Below are positions 30,737 through 37,708 of a stretch of 46,180 nt of DNA, in pieces. This stretch comes from a virus. The stretch covers positions 1 to 46,180 of IMG/VR virus record IMGVR_UViG_3300043496_000061. One strand, given 5' to 3'. The position numbers were made by a program, and so were the translations under genes. Numbering within the stretch: position 1 is the first letter of the stretch; each line of letters starts with the position of its first letter. Below the pieces are notes generated by a model. It was not told the DNA's origin, did not search any database, and saw only the letters and a program-made list of their open reading frames with translations.

Positions 30737-31278
30737 GATGCATCTCGCTGATGCCCAGTGATGTGGGTCCATGACCACCCACGCTTGATGTTGCTGATGA
30801 CCTCGCGACTGATCGAGTACTCAGTGCCGAGATCGGATTGGTTCTCACCAGTCCATGCTCGACGGTAGATCTCCAGCACCTGCGTATCAGTGAGCATGGC
30901 TCTCGCTGTATCCATGCCGCGCCTCGGTACGTTGAGGCCAGTGCGGTAGGCGTGCTGCATGTTCTCCGCCTGAGTCACTGCCTCGAGGTTGACCATCCGG
31001 TTGTCGCTCTTCACGCCGTTGAGGTGGTTGATGGTCAGGCCTTCTGCCAACTCACCGTGCATGTACTCCCAGATCACCCGGTGCGCAAGTGCCGCATGCT
31101 CAAGGCGGTAGTCCGCTGCATCTCGGAACTTGATCTGGATGTAGCCCCAGCTGTTCATCCGGCGGAAGGGTGCGCCCTTCACTCCGTAGACGAACCCGAC
31201 CAGTGGGTTGACCCACCACTTGCCGGCCTTGATCCGGTCCTGCGCCGCTTGGTAGTTCTCTCGCTTAGGCTGTGTCAT
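30733..31278 (-). CDS. HNH homing endonuclease-like protein, 181 aa
   Basis: The middle (about 58-110) is an HNH_3-type domain: LAHRVIWEYMHG, LTINHLNGVKSDNR, LEAVTQAENMQHA. It is followed by a C-terminal helix-turn-helix (LTDTQVLEIYRRAW...ISREVISNIKRGWSW), as in NUMOD-type homing nucleases. Such genes are selfish elements that spread by double-strand break repair into sites lacking them. It has a GGAGGGG SD and lies beside a hairpin (31306-31336). It is inserted just upstream of the packaging HNH. Confidence 0.85.
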   Translation of the reverse strand: MTQPKRENYQAAQDRIKAGKWWVNPLVGFVYGVKGAPFRRMNSWGYIQIKFRDAADYRLEHAALAHRVIWEYMHGELAEGLTINHLNGVKSDNRMVNLEAVTQAENMQHAYRTGLNVPRRGMDTARAMLTDTQVLEIYRRAWTGENQSDLGTEYSISREVISNIKRGWSWTHITGHQRDAS

Positions 31279-31305
31279 GTCGTCCCCTCCAGTGGGGTCG
31301 GCTAA

Positions 31306-31336
31306 GACCCCGGCCTGGTTGCACAGGTTCGGGGTC
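31306..31336. terminator. Hairpin upstream of the homing endonuclease
   Basis: GACCCCG (31306-31312) pairs with CGGGGTC (31330-31336), with an inner CCTG/CAGG pair and a small bulge. It could terminate read-through transcription from the early region or regulate the homing gene's leader. Confidence 0.45.
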
Positions 31337-31356
31337 GCTTGGTGTTCAGGGGCTGG

Positions 31357-31512
31357 CTAGTGGCTCAGTCGCTTGAGTAGCTGCTGCCACGTCGACGGCG
31401 GCTGGTACCACGTACGCGCCTGCTCCCATGTCTCGACCAGTGGGAGCGGGTAGGTGGCTGGCTCAGTCTTGGCTGTGCGGTGTCTGCCTCGGGTCCAGCG
31501 TGGCCAGCGCAC
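31357..31512 (-). CDS. Possible small Trp-rich protein, 51 aa
   Basis: A GTG-started frame ends in TAG at 31357-31359. The C-terminal half reads like a real protein (LVETWEQARTWYQPPSTWQQ then LLKRLSH); the N-terminal part (RWPRWTRGRHRTAK) is basic. The SD is weak (GGGTGG). A longer overlapping frame (31365-31595) looks random. Confidence 0.35.
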   Translation of the reverse strand: MRWPRWTRGRHRTAKTEPATYPLPLVETWEQARTWYQPPSTWQQLLKRLSH

Positions 31513-31604
31513 GAGAGACCACCACCCTCAGCTTGACGAGCCAGCGTGTGGTCGGTCGCCTGTGGCGCCCTTGCATCCCACCCCCAGTGGGTCATGACAG
31601 AGGT

Positions 31605-31642
31605 GAAGCCCCGACCTGAGGCTGAGTCCAGGTCGGGGCTTC
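31605..31642. terminator. Strong terminator at the end of the early operon
   Basis: A perfect 13-bp stem (GAAGCCCCGACCT, 31605-31617, with its complement at 31630-31642) around a 12-nt loop. It stands downstream of the early genes and upstream of the homing/packaging genes, so it probably separates early and late transcription. The stem arms share the GAAGCCCC start with the 5581-5613 terminator. Confidence 0.8.
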
Positions 31643-31846
31643 TATGCCCTCGTGATCAAACCGAGGAAAGCTGTCGAGACAGGCCCGGATCAAGGCGTCC
31701 AGCGCGTCCGCTGTCCACTCCCCGACCTGTCCCGTATAACGCCCAGCAATCCCGGAGGATGCTGAGTAGCAATCTGGAGAGACACCCCTCCGAGAACTGA
31801 TTTCACCACACTGAGGGGTTGACATCCAAGCGACACGCTGGGTGGG
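31643..31846. other. Intergenic stretch without a confident gene
   Basis: This roughly 200-bp stretch is less GC-rich than its surroundings. One frame (31592-31825, minus) is open for 77 codons. It lacks an SD, has atypical codon third positions in its first half and runs through the terminator, so I do not call it. A plus-strand TTGACA at 31819-31824 lacks a partner -10. A late promoter may lie here but none is convincing. Confidence 0.5.
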
Positions 31847-31915
31847 TCACACCAACAGGTCCCGCCATGCCCATACAAGGCCGATGATTCCTACGGCGAC
31901 AGCCAGGAACTCCAT
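31847..31915 (-). CDS. Tiny membrane peptide, 22 aa
   Basis: An ATG overlapping the previous stop (TGATG) gives a single hydrophobic helix with a charged end (EFLAVAVGIIGLVWAWRDLL). Such micro-proteins may be regulators or lysis aids, but it could also be chance. Coupling and the clean helix are the only evidence. Confidence 0.4.
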   Translation of the reverse strand: MEFLAVAVGIIGLVWAWRDLLV

Positions 31916-32100
31916 CACCCAGCCCCGCCTTCGCGGAGGCGCCGGGCATCTACCGTGAGTCCGAGAGCTTCAGCCTCATCGGGGTCTGTGATCTGCTTGC
32001 CCTCACTGAGTCTCATGAGGACGCTGCCGCTGGGTCGAGTCGAGTGGCTGATCTGGCCGCCTTCCGCACGCCGGAACAACCATCTGATCACGCTCTTCAT
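31915..32100 (-). CDS. Small basic protein, 61 aa
   Basis: The ATG at 32100 overlaps the upstream stop (ATGA). The product begins KSVIRWLFRRAEGG and carries KQITDPDEAEALGLTVDARR, a helix-rich acidic stretch. The function is unknown. It is the second-last gene of the early operon. Confidence 0.6.
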   Translation of the reverse strand: MKSVIRWLFRRAEGGQISHSTRPSGSVLMRLSEGKQITDPDEAEALGLTVDARRLREGGAG

Positions 32101-32999
32101 CCCGCCTCGCCTCCTAATTCCAGCCTAGCGCTGGCATCCGACACGTCATACAGCGTGAGTCCGTTATGGTCCTTGCCCCGCTTCCGCACCAGCCCTCTGG
32201 ATCCCCACACCCGGATGACGCTGGCCTTGACCCCGATCCGGTCGGCCATGTCGGAGGCGGTCAGGTGCACTGCATGGGCTTTGTACGCCGCGCCCACAGC
32301 GAAGCGGTACTCCGACTCCGTCACGGTGCGGTGGCAGGTGCGGCAGTGCCAGTGGTCGTCGTCACCTCGGGTCATGTGCTTCTTGCACTGCAGGCAGGGC
32401 GCGCCTCGCTCCTCCCTGATCCCGTCTCGCAGAACATCCTCCAGGTGCGCCCGGCACCCCCGCAGTTCCCGGGCGAACTCGTCGAACGGCGGCTCGATCT
32501 GCTCGGCCATGTAGCCGATCTGCGTATCCAGATACGCCCACGAGGAGGCGGTGGTGACGGTGGCCTCGCTGTAGTGGTCGAGGTGATCGCGCCAGATCTG
32601 CTCCCAGGTTCCGAGGATCCACAGCGGGTGGCTCTCGTCGCGGCAGTCCTCGAGGTAGGCGGCGTCGAGTCGGCCCACCATCGCGGATGTTGCTCGGTTC
32701 CTCCACGCCTCCGGGTCCGAGGTGGGGCCGAGAAGCATCATGGCTTCGCTCTGGACGCCCCTCTCCACGGCTTCGGCGGGCAGAGACGCACACAGGTCCC
32801 CGATGGCCTTCAGATCGCTCCTAGTGGCATCCAGGCAATCCACGCACGCCGCTTTGGCGTGGAGGCGTCCACAGATTACGCAGTGCGTCTCGGTGCAGGG
32901 CAGGCATCCGAGCTCGCGGTCGTCGCAGGCGCACGGATTGAGGTGCCGGCCAGACATGACCCTCGGCTCGCTGGTGGAGACGAACTTGCAGTTGCTCAT
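32097..32999 (-). CDS. Multi-zinc-knuckle protein with C-terminal helix-turn-helix, 300 aa
   Basis: The N-terminal ~55 residues have several Cys/His pairs (NPCACDDRELGCLPC, THCVICGRLH, CVDC). A helical middle follows (about 60-195). A zinc ribbon occupies about 202-223 (CLQC then WHCRTCHR), and a C-terminal helix-turn-helix of MerR/winged type about 245-275 (LTASDMADRIGVKASVIRVW). This suggests a DNA-binding regulator or replication-associated protein. Related large 'zinc finger' proteins are common and unassigned in actinophages. The ATG at 32999 overlaps the upstream stop. Confidence 0.7.
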   Translation of the reverse strand: MSNCKFVSTSEPRVMSGRHLNPCACDDRELGCLPCTETHCVICGRLHAKAACVDCLDATRSDLKAIGDLCASLPAEAVERGVQSEAMMLLGPTSDPEAWRNRATSAMVGRLDAAYLEDCRDESHPLWILGTWEQIWRDHLDHYSEATVTTASSWAYLDTQIGYMAEQIEPPFDEFARELRGCRAHLEDVLRDGIREERGAPCLQCKKHMTRGDDDHWHCRTCHRTVTESEYRFAVGAAYKAHAVHLTASDMADRIGVKASVIRVWGSRGLVRKRGKDHNGLTLYDVSDASARLELGGEAG

Positions 33000-33211
33000 C
33001 CCGCCTCCTGGTTGTGCTTGTACGTTCGGATGGCAGCCGCCTTCTCGACCACGTCTCGAGGCACCTTCTTGAGGGCGATGCACGCGCACCAGTCGTACTG
33101 GGCGTACCCCTCGAAAGCTCCTGAGGTGAAGAACAGCTTCGGGTGCATCTCCTCCTGATCCATCAGTTCGATGACCAGGTCGTAGACCCAGGCAGGCGGT
33201 TCGGTGCTCAT
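32996..33211 (-). CDS. Hypothetical protein, 71 aa
   Basis: An ATGA-coupled gene. The product starts STEPPAWVYDLVIELMDQEE and contains a YDWCACIALKKVPRDVVEK helix. No family is recognised. It is acidic at the N-terminus and basic at the C-terminus. Confidence 0.65.
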   Translation of the reverse strand: MSTEPPAWVYDLVIELMDQEEMHPKLFFTSGAFEGYAQYDWCACIALKKVPRDVVEKAAAIRTYKHNQEAG

Positions 33212-33381
33212 CTGGGCTTCCCTTCGCCGTGTGCCCCTGTGACGGCTTGACGGGTGAGGGTGATGTCCAGGTCCGCGATGAGGGCTGGCAGGTCGCCCAG
33301 TGCCCGCTCCAGCCGCCGAGCGCATGCCTTCCCGAGGAAGGCGTCTCCTGCGGGCTCGCCGCACACGCAGTTGTTGGTCAC
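33208..33381 (-). CDS. Small zinc-knuckle protein, 57 aa
   Basis: A GTG start is coupled to the upstream stop. The beginning TNNCVCGEPAGDAFLGKACA gives C-x-C...C, and ALGDLPALIADLDITLTRQ follows. This pattern is one I recognise from small unassigned actinophage early proteins, probably DNA- or protein-binding. Confidence 0.7.
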   Translation of the reverse strand: MTNNCVCGEPAGDAFLGKACARRLERALGDLPALIADLDITLTRQAVTGAHGEGKPR

Positions 33382-33563
33382 GTCGCCTCCTCGTGGTTCT
33401 GACAGAAGCGGGGCCCAACTTCGCTGCACCGCGAGTTCAGGCAGCGGCTGATCCAGAGCGCCTCGCCCGGTGGGCGGGCCAGGTACAGGCACATCGGGCA
33501 GATGAAGCGGCGGCGACGGTGTACGCCGACACGACACAGGGATCTCGCAAGCCAGCTGTTCAT
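33378..33563 (-). CDS. Small Cys-rich basic protein, 61 aa
   Basis: ATG 33563 overlaps the lipoprotein gene's stop. The basic N-terminus (SWLARSLCRVGVHRRRR) precedes CPMC, and CLNSRC and C-x-NH follow, a possible double zinc knuckle. The function is unknown. Confidence 0.6.
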   Translation of the reverse strand: MNSWLARSLCRVGVHRRRRFICPMCLYLARPPGEALWISRCLNSRCSEVGPRFCQNHEEAT

Positions 33564-33724
33564 GCGGCCCTCGTCTCGCCGGGCCCGCAGCGCTTGTTCC
33601 CCATCGTGTGACAGTTCCAGCAGGGGTCTTCCTCGTGGCAGCTGGTGGTGGGCTGCTTGGTGGGCTCCTGTGGGCAGCCGCTTGCGGTGAGCAGGAGGGC
33701 CAGGGTCAGGACTGCGGCTCTCAT
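33560..33724 (-). CDS. Small predicted lipoprotein, 54 aa
   Basis: The ATG at 33724 follows GGAGAA. The signal peptide RAAVLTLALLLTASGC ends in a lipobox (LTASG-C17), so Cys17 should be lipid-modified at the membrane. A mature chain of 38 residues has five more Cys (CHEEDPCWNC then C). A surface lipoprotein in the early operon is unusual; superinfection exclusion or envelope sensing is possible. Confidence 0.65.
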   Translation of the reverse strand: MRAAVLTLALLLTASGCPQEPTKQPTTSCHEEDPCWNCHTMGNKRCGPGETRAA

Positions 33725-33752
33725 GAGTTCTCCTTGGCGGTCGGGCGGTACG

Positions 33753-34208
33753 TCATGGGTGGTCCCGCTTGTTCCAGCAGGCCTCGTTGCAAGTTGCTTC
33801 GAGAGGGTGCATACCTGGATGGGCGGGCCGCTCGGCCTCCTTGGTGCCGATTTCGCGGGCGATGGCGGCGGCGATTCGGAAGGGCGTGTAGCTGCCGGAG
33901 AAGGGGTGCGTCTCGATGGCCTGCGCGATCTCCGCTGCCGTCTCCTTCCGGCCCAGCGCGTACCCGATGCGGGTCTGGACCTCGATCTGGTAGGCCCGCA
34001 GATGCGGGAGAACGGCCTCGACAGCGGCCTCCGCTTCAGCCCGCCAGGTGAGGGGGTCGCCGTTGAAGGCGCGGCCGATAGCGACCGCGGCGGCCTTCAC
34101 CGCCTCGTTGTAGTGCGCGGGGCGCGCGCGCCCCAGACGCTGCGCCTGGTGGATCGCCTTACCGGCTGAGCGGGCAGCCTTCATCTCGGCGCGGTCGTCA
34201 GTCGTCAT
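33753..34208 (-). CDS. Hypothetical helical protein, 151 aa
   Basis: An Ala/Glu-rich helical protein (KAARSAGKAIHQAQRLGRAR, EAEAAVEAVLPHLRAYQIEV) with a Cys pair near the end (TCNEACWNK). It overlaps the upstream gene by 11 bp. No family is recognised. Confidence 0.65.
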   Translation of the reverse strand: MTTDDRAEMKAARSAGKAIHQAQRLGRARPAHYNEAVKAAAVAIGRAFNGDPLTWRAEAEAAVEAVLPHLRAYQIEVQTRIGYALGRKETAAEIAQAIETHPFSGSYTPFRIAAAIAREIGTKEAERPAHPGMHPLEATCNEACWNKRDHP

Positions 34209-34395
34209 CGGAGGTCTCCCTGATTACCGAATGGAAATCGGCTCGGATCTGCTCTGCCTCGTCGTGGCCTGGATTGCAGCACGGCAGCGGCGGGTCTTGG
34301 TCCACACATCCGCAGCACATGTGCCCCATGCGCTGATGGTGCGCAATGTATGCATCAGGTGTCGGGAAGCGAGCGACGAACTCCTCGTCAGCCAT
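34198..34395 (-). CDS. Small Cys-rich protein, 65 aa
   Basis: The ATG at 34395 lies inside the end of the upstream gene (8-bp overlap). The product has YIAHHQRMGHMCCGCVD then LPCCNPGHDEAEQI, at least five Cys and four His, so it probably binds metal. No named family. Confidence 0.6.
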   Translation of the reverse strand: MADEEFVARFPTPDAYIAHHQRMGHMCCGCVDQDPPLPCCNPGHDEAEQIRADFHSVIRETSDDD

Positions 34396-34582
34396 GGTTG
34401 GCTCCTCGGCGTTCGCACTTCTCCAATGGACACACGCCCGGTATGGCGGCCTTGTCGTCCAGTTCGTGGCCACGCATGCAGTACCAGCGGCAGGGGTGCG
34501 GGTCCGCGCAGTCCTGGCGGGGCTCGCAGATAATGATCTGGCTCTCGCGGGCCTCGGTGAAGGCGGCTCGGTCGTCAGTCAT
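34388..34582 (-). CDS. Small Cys-rich protein, 64 aa
   Basis: ATGA-coupled. It contains IICEPRQDCADPHPCRWYC and CPLEKCERRG, i.e. six Cys. The N-terminal helix TDDRAAFTEARES is acidic. The function is unknown. Confidence 0.6.
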   Translation of the reverse strand: MTDDRAAFTEARESQIIICEPRQDCADPHPCRWYCMRGHELDDKAAIPGVCPLEKCERRGANHG

Positions 34583-34740
34583 GCGGGCCTCATCTCACAG
34601 GAGCATCGGACGCTGCGGGACCACCAATGGCGCTTGGTGCGGTGCTGGCAGCGCAGGGACGCCCAGTGGTGGTCGATCAGGGCGTGGCCACACAGGACGC
34701 ACGCGGAGGTGCGCAGGGCCCGGCGCTCGGTCTCGCTCAC
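34579..34740 (-). CDS. Small zinc-binding basic protein, 53 aa
   Basis: The GTG at 34740 overlaps the loader-like gene's stop (GTGA). C-x2-C-x-H (CVLCGHALIDHH) and RCQHRTKRHWWSRSVRCSC give a likely zinc ribbon with a basic surface, suggesting nucleic-acid binding. Confidence 0.6.
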   Translation of the reverse strand: MSETERRALRTSACVLCGHALIDHHWASLRCQHRTKRHWWSRSVRCSCEMRPA

Positions 34741-35177
34741 TTGGTTGTCTCCTGCTCGGTGTACTGCCGTCGTCGCGGGATGCGCTGGAAGGTGTTCTCG
34801 AGTTGCTTCATCGGCCGCTCGGGTAGGTCGAGCTCCTTCGGCTTCAGGTCCCCGTCAGCGATCGCCTTCTCGGTGGTCTTCTGCCACTCGATGAACGCCT
34901 TCCAGTTGTCCGGGTCGAGCTCCTCGGCCGGCGGGGGTGGCATGGGGCCGAACTCCGCGATCCGCTTCGACCGGATCCGCTTCACCTCCGCGATGATCTC
35001 GGCGACCGCGATGAACACCTGCTTGGCGCCCAGCGCCTTCACTGCCTCGAGAGCATCGACGTAGCGGATGTCCGGCATCAGGTCGGCCCAAGCGTCGCCG
35101 GTGTACTCGTTGAAGCGCTGCTGCGGGCACAGCTGCTCGACGTAGCCCGACAGCATCACCGCCTCCTGTGGCGTCAT
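34737..35177 (-). CDS. Helicase-loader-like replication protein, 146 aa
   Basis: The N-terminal helical region (VEQLCPQQRFNEYTGDAWAD then YVDALEAVKALGAKQVFIAV, EVKRIRSKRI) matches the pattern of phage G40P-type helicase-loader proteins in actinophages. There these genes follow the initiator. It would bring the host replicative helicase to the phage origin. No phage helicase, primase or polymerase is seen, so host enzymes must be used. ATG 35177 overlaps the upstream stop. Confidence 0.65.
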   Translation of the reverse strand: MTPQEAVMLSGYVEQLCPQQRFNEYTGDAWADLMPDIRYVDALEAVKALGAKQVFIAVAEIIAEVKRIRSKRIAEFGPMPPPPAEELDPDNWKAFIEWQKTTEKAIADGDLKPKELDLPERPMKQLENTFQRIPRRRQYTEQETTK

Positions 35178-35893
35178 GCGATCTCTCCTCGATGGGTTGC
35201 GACTCTCTGGAGGGACCGCTCGAGGCGGCCAACGGAGTCAGGGCGGCTAGGTGCCGCCCGCTTGTAGGTCTTGGCGTTGTTCAGCCAGGTGCGGAAGGCC
35301 GCGTCCCACGACTTCATCGTCGAGCCCTTGGCTTCGTGGTGGTCGCGGAACCTGCGGAGCTCGAAGGCCGGGTCGAGGCCGTACTCGACCGCGATCTCGA
35401 GGTGGTCCTCCTTCGGCTTCCAGTCGGCCGGGAGTTGTGTCGCGCGCTTCGGCGCGGCCTTACTAGTTCCGTTAGGAACTAGGGACGGGTCGGGACGGGA
35501 CGGGGTAAGGCGAACCTCTTCCGAACTTCCCTCGAAGTTCGGCGTTGGTTCGGGCGAACTTCGGCGTGACCGAACCCTCTTCATACGCTCTCGGGCAGCC
35601 TCTCGCTCACCCATTACCTGTTCGCGAGTTGGCTGCCACCTCGACCAGTTGTGAAACACGAACCCAGTTGAATCTCGTTCCCATAAGCCAACTTCGCAAA
35701 GGATGTCGGCGTATTTCTTGCTGGATCCGAACTCGGTGATGAGGTGTCCACCCAGGTGGCCATCGGTCAACTGGGATGCGCACCAGCCGCCGGCGAGGGT
35801 CCACAGTCCGATCGCCGCAGCCCTGTCTCGGCGCGGGATGGCGAGCACCTTGCGGGACTGGTGGAACGAGTCATCCACCTTGAACCATGCCAC
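35174..35893 (-). CDS. Replication initiator / replisome organiser-like protein, 239 aa
   Basis: The N-terminal winged helix (MAWFKVDDSFHQSRKVLAIP then AAIGLWTLAGGWCASQLTDG, VGLWER) is the conserved start of a large family of actinophage DNA-binding replication proteins. A basic disordered linker follows (about 95-150). The C-terminal domain has LDPAFELRRFRDHHEAKGS and SWDAAFRTWLNNAK, as in DnaD/O-protein-like replisome organisers. It probably binds the origin and hands the helicase over with the neighbouring loader. GTG 35893 overlaps the upstream stop by 1 bp. Confidence 0.75.
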   Translation of the reverse strand: MAWFKVDDSFHQSRKVLAIPRRDRAAAIGLWTLAGGWCASQLTDGHLGGHLITEFGSSKKYADILCEVGLWERDSTGFVFHNWSRWQPTREQVMGEREAARERMKRVRSRRSSPEPTPNFEGSSEEVRLTPSRPDPSLVPNGTSKAAPKRATQLPADWKPKEDHLEIAVEYGLDPAFELRRFRDHHEAKGSTMKSWDAAFRTWLNNAKTYKRAAPSRPDSVGRLERSLQRVATHRGEIA

Positions 35894-36054
35894 TAGGCGG
35901 CCTCCTCGGTTTCGGGCTTCTTAAGCGATTCCTTCAGGAGTCGCTGGATGCGTGCATCGGTCAGGTCTGGCCGGCGGGGTGGATGGTCGGTCCACCACAC
36001 AGACGGGCCGTACCGCTCTTGGCGGAGAGCGGCGTACAGGGGATCTGGGTTCAT
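35893..36054 (-). CDS. Small protein, 53 aa
   Basis: The ATG at 36054 overlaps the HNH gene's stop. The product NPDPLYAALRQERYGPSVWW then DLTDARIQRLLKESLKK is short and helical. The pattern 'LYAALRQERYGPSVWW' recalls the small C-terminal segment common next to actinophage replication genes. Unassigned. Confidence 0.6.
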   Translation of the reverse strand: MNPDPLYAALRQERYGPSVWWTDHPPRRPDLTDARIQRLLKESLKKPETEEAA

Positions 36055-36413
36055 GCCACGCCCACCGAAGGGGTCTTGCCGCCGGTTGTGTCGAGCGTCA
36101 TCCACCCGTGGTAGGTCTTCACCGGCACGTCTGCGGGGTCCTGCAGGCGGCGCACGATCCACCCGTAGGCGCGCGCCTGCTCCACGTTTCCGTGCGCCCA
36201 GCCGTGGCAGCCGGTGGTGCCTGATCCGCACATCCTGATCAGGTTCTCCGGGGACTCGAGCAGACCCGAGCCGCCCATGCCTTTCAGCTTGCGGTGGTGT
36301 ACCGATGACGGGACATCGACGATGGAGCAGCCGCACCGCTGACATCTGTGGCCGTCCCTGGCTCGTACGAGCCTGCGGGCGGCCTCTACGTCCTTACGGG
36401 TTGCCTTCGGCAT
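36051..36413 (-). CDS. HNH endonuclease, 120 aa
   Basis: A compact HNH nuclease: C24-x2-C27, catalytic-type H39-H40, N57 and C62...C69-H70...H74 (VHHRKLKGMGG, NLIRMCGSGTTGCHGWAHGN). It lies immediately after the DpdA-like gene and could attack unmodified DNA, act in recombination or be a selfish element. The ATG follows the upstream stop by 1 bp. Confidence 0.8.
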   Translation of the reverse strand: MPKATRKDVEAARRLVRARDGHRCQRCGCSIVDVPSSVHHRKLKGMGGSGLLESPENLIRMCGSGTTGCHGWAHGNVEQARAYGWIVRRLQDPADVPVKTYHGWMTLDTTGGKTPSVGVA

Positions 36414-37202
36414 CTACAGCACCTCCATCGGTAGGCCCAGTTGGATAGGGGCTCGTAGAACTTCGAGGACCCGGCGGCGCCATGACAGCGCGAACTGGAG
36501 GCAGTTCGCCTCGCTCTGACCGTGGCCGTGACTGCAGGGGTGGATCTTGCGGCCCCCGTACGACCAAGCCAGCGAGTCGGCGGAGGTGAGGCAGGGCGCG
36601 TAGGCGGCGAGACCGTGGGTCTTCACGCCGAACCCGTGCAGGTTCAGGCCGCGGGCGTGGAGCATCGACGCGATGAGGTCGATCTCTTCGGTTGCTTGCC
36701 GTCGGCACACTGAGCCGAGCCCGACGACCTTCTCTTTGGTGAGGTCGACGCCGGCTCGTTCGTACAGGTCGACGCAGACCTGGTAGTCGCGGATCTCGAA
36801 CCCCTGGAGTACCGGAACGATGGGAAGGTCGGGTGCCAGGTCGCGCAGGTGCAGGAAGTTGTCGACCGTCAGGGCCTGGTGTTCCCTCACACTCAGACCC
36901 GTCATCGCGCGTGCGGACGGTTCGCACATCCAGTCCATCGGCGCCGCCCAGTCAAGGCCACCGATCTCATCGCGGGCTCGCCGCACCTCAGCGACATACT
37001 GGTCTGGGGTGATCATCCAGCGTCCGTGCTTGTGCAGCTGGGTGAAGCCGCCCGAGTCCATGGCCCACCGGCCGCGAGCCCGCGGAAGGGAGTCCCGCAG
37101 GACGCCGGGGCTCTTCTCCATGACGGTGCGGCTCACGAACAGCGGAATGTCGGTTCGCTCGAGCCACCGCGGCCTATGGGTACCGAGATAGAACTGTGTC
37201 AT
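36414..37202 (-). CDS. dpdA: DpdA/TGT-like transglycosylase for 7-deazaguanine DNA modification
   Basis: This 262-residue protein shows the ordered active-site segments of tRNA-guanine transglycosylases. AMDSGGF (D49) matches the TGT DSGGFQ base-binding Asp. A second Asp lies in PMDWMCEP (D90), and VLQGF (Q133-G134) matches QGG. GLGSVCRR follows, then SADSLAWS, with D209 as the candidate nucleophile. HPCSHGHGQSEANC may bind metal. It is about 100 residues shorter than tRNA-TGT, as in DpdA. DpdA exchanges guanine in DNA for preQ0-type bases, blocking restriction enzymes. It overlaps the transporter gene (ATGA), which supports this role. No folE/queD/queE/queC is visible in this window. Confidence 0.8.
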   Translation of the reverse strand: MTQFYLGTHRPRWLERTDIPLFVSRTVMEKSPGVLRDSLPRARGRWAMDSGGFTQLHKHGRWMITPDQYVAEVRRARDEIGGLDWAAPMDWMCEPSARAMTGLSVREHQALTVDNFLHLRDLAPDLPIVPVLQGFEIRDYQVCVDLYERAGVDLTKEKVVGLGSVCRRQATEEIDLIASMLHARGLNLHGFGVKTHGLAAYAPCLTSADSLAWSYGGRKIHPCSHGHGQSEANCLQFALSWRRRVLEVLRAPIQLGLPMEVL

Positions 37203-37708
37203 GCAGTCACCGGCCGACGGGTGTAGCGGTAGCCGACAACAGCGAGGACGACAACCCCGGTGACCAGCATCTTCCCGACCACCTGACCGGCGAACGCCTG
37301 CCGCAAGGGGAAGCCCGCGATCGTGAGGAATACGATCGTGTCGACTACCGCTCCAACCAGGTTGGATGCGGTCGCGGCGCGGATGTAGCCACGCTTGCGG
37401 AGAGGTGTATAGATCGCGAAGTCGGCGGACTCACTGAGCAGGAACGCTGCTGCTGACGCGGTCGCGATCGCGGGTGCGCTGATTGCGAACGACAGTGCGG
37501 CGCCGGCAACGATCAGTGCGACGACCCATCGACGGCCTGCGGTGTCTTGTACGGCATCACGGAGGATGAACGCGAGGCCAGCGAAGTACGTGCCTGCAGT
37601 GGCCATCAAGCCGAAGCCAACCGGGACCATGCCGTACTCGCTGGTGACGTAGTTGGCGGCGAGGATGGTAGCGATGAAGCCGATCGCCGCAGAAGCCTTG
37701 ATCCACAT
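37199..37708 (-). CDS. yhhQ: YhhQ/VUT-family 7-deazaguanine precursor transporter
   Basis: This 169-residue integral membrane protein has five to six helices. Its family motifs are ANYVTSEYG, AGTYFAGLAFILRDAVQD (R50-D51), FLLSESADFAIYTPLRKRG (E93, D96) and SNLVGAVVDT (D123). The E. coli member YhhQ takes up preQ0 and preQ1. Here it would import a deazaguanine for the adjacent DpdA-like enzyme. ATG 37708 overlaps the SSB stop (TGATG), and an upstream in-frame start would lie within ssb. Phage-borne transporters are rare, so the pairing is informative. Confidence 0.85.
   Translation of the reverse strand: MWIKASAAIGFIATILAANYVTSEYGMVPVGFGLMATAGTYFAGLAFILRDAVQDTAGRRWVVALIVAGAALSFAISAPAIATASAAAFLLSESADFAIYTPLRKRGYIRAATASNLVGAVVDTIVFLTIAGFPLRQAFAGQVVGKMLVTGVVVLAVVGYRYTRRPVTA

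Noticed and set aside
31365-31595. Open frame of 76 codons (minus)
   Set aside because: The product looks random (Arg/Ser/Gly) and overlaps a more protein-like small frame at 31357-31512; neither is certain.
36414-37202. Canonical tRNA-guanine transglycosylase (tRNA queuosine enzyme)
   Set aside because: The protein is about 100 residues shorter than tRNA-TGT and the nucleophile segment reads SADSLAWS, more like DpdA. Context with SSB favours DNA as substrate. Not excluded without structure.
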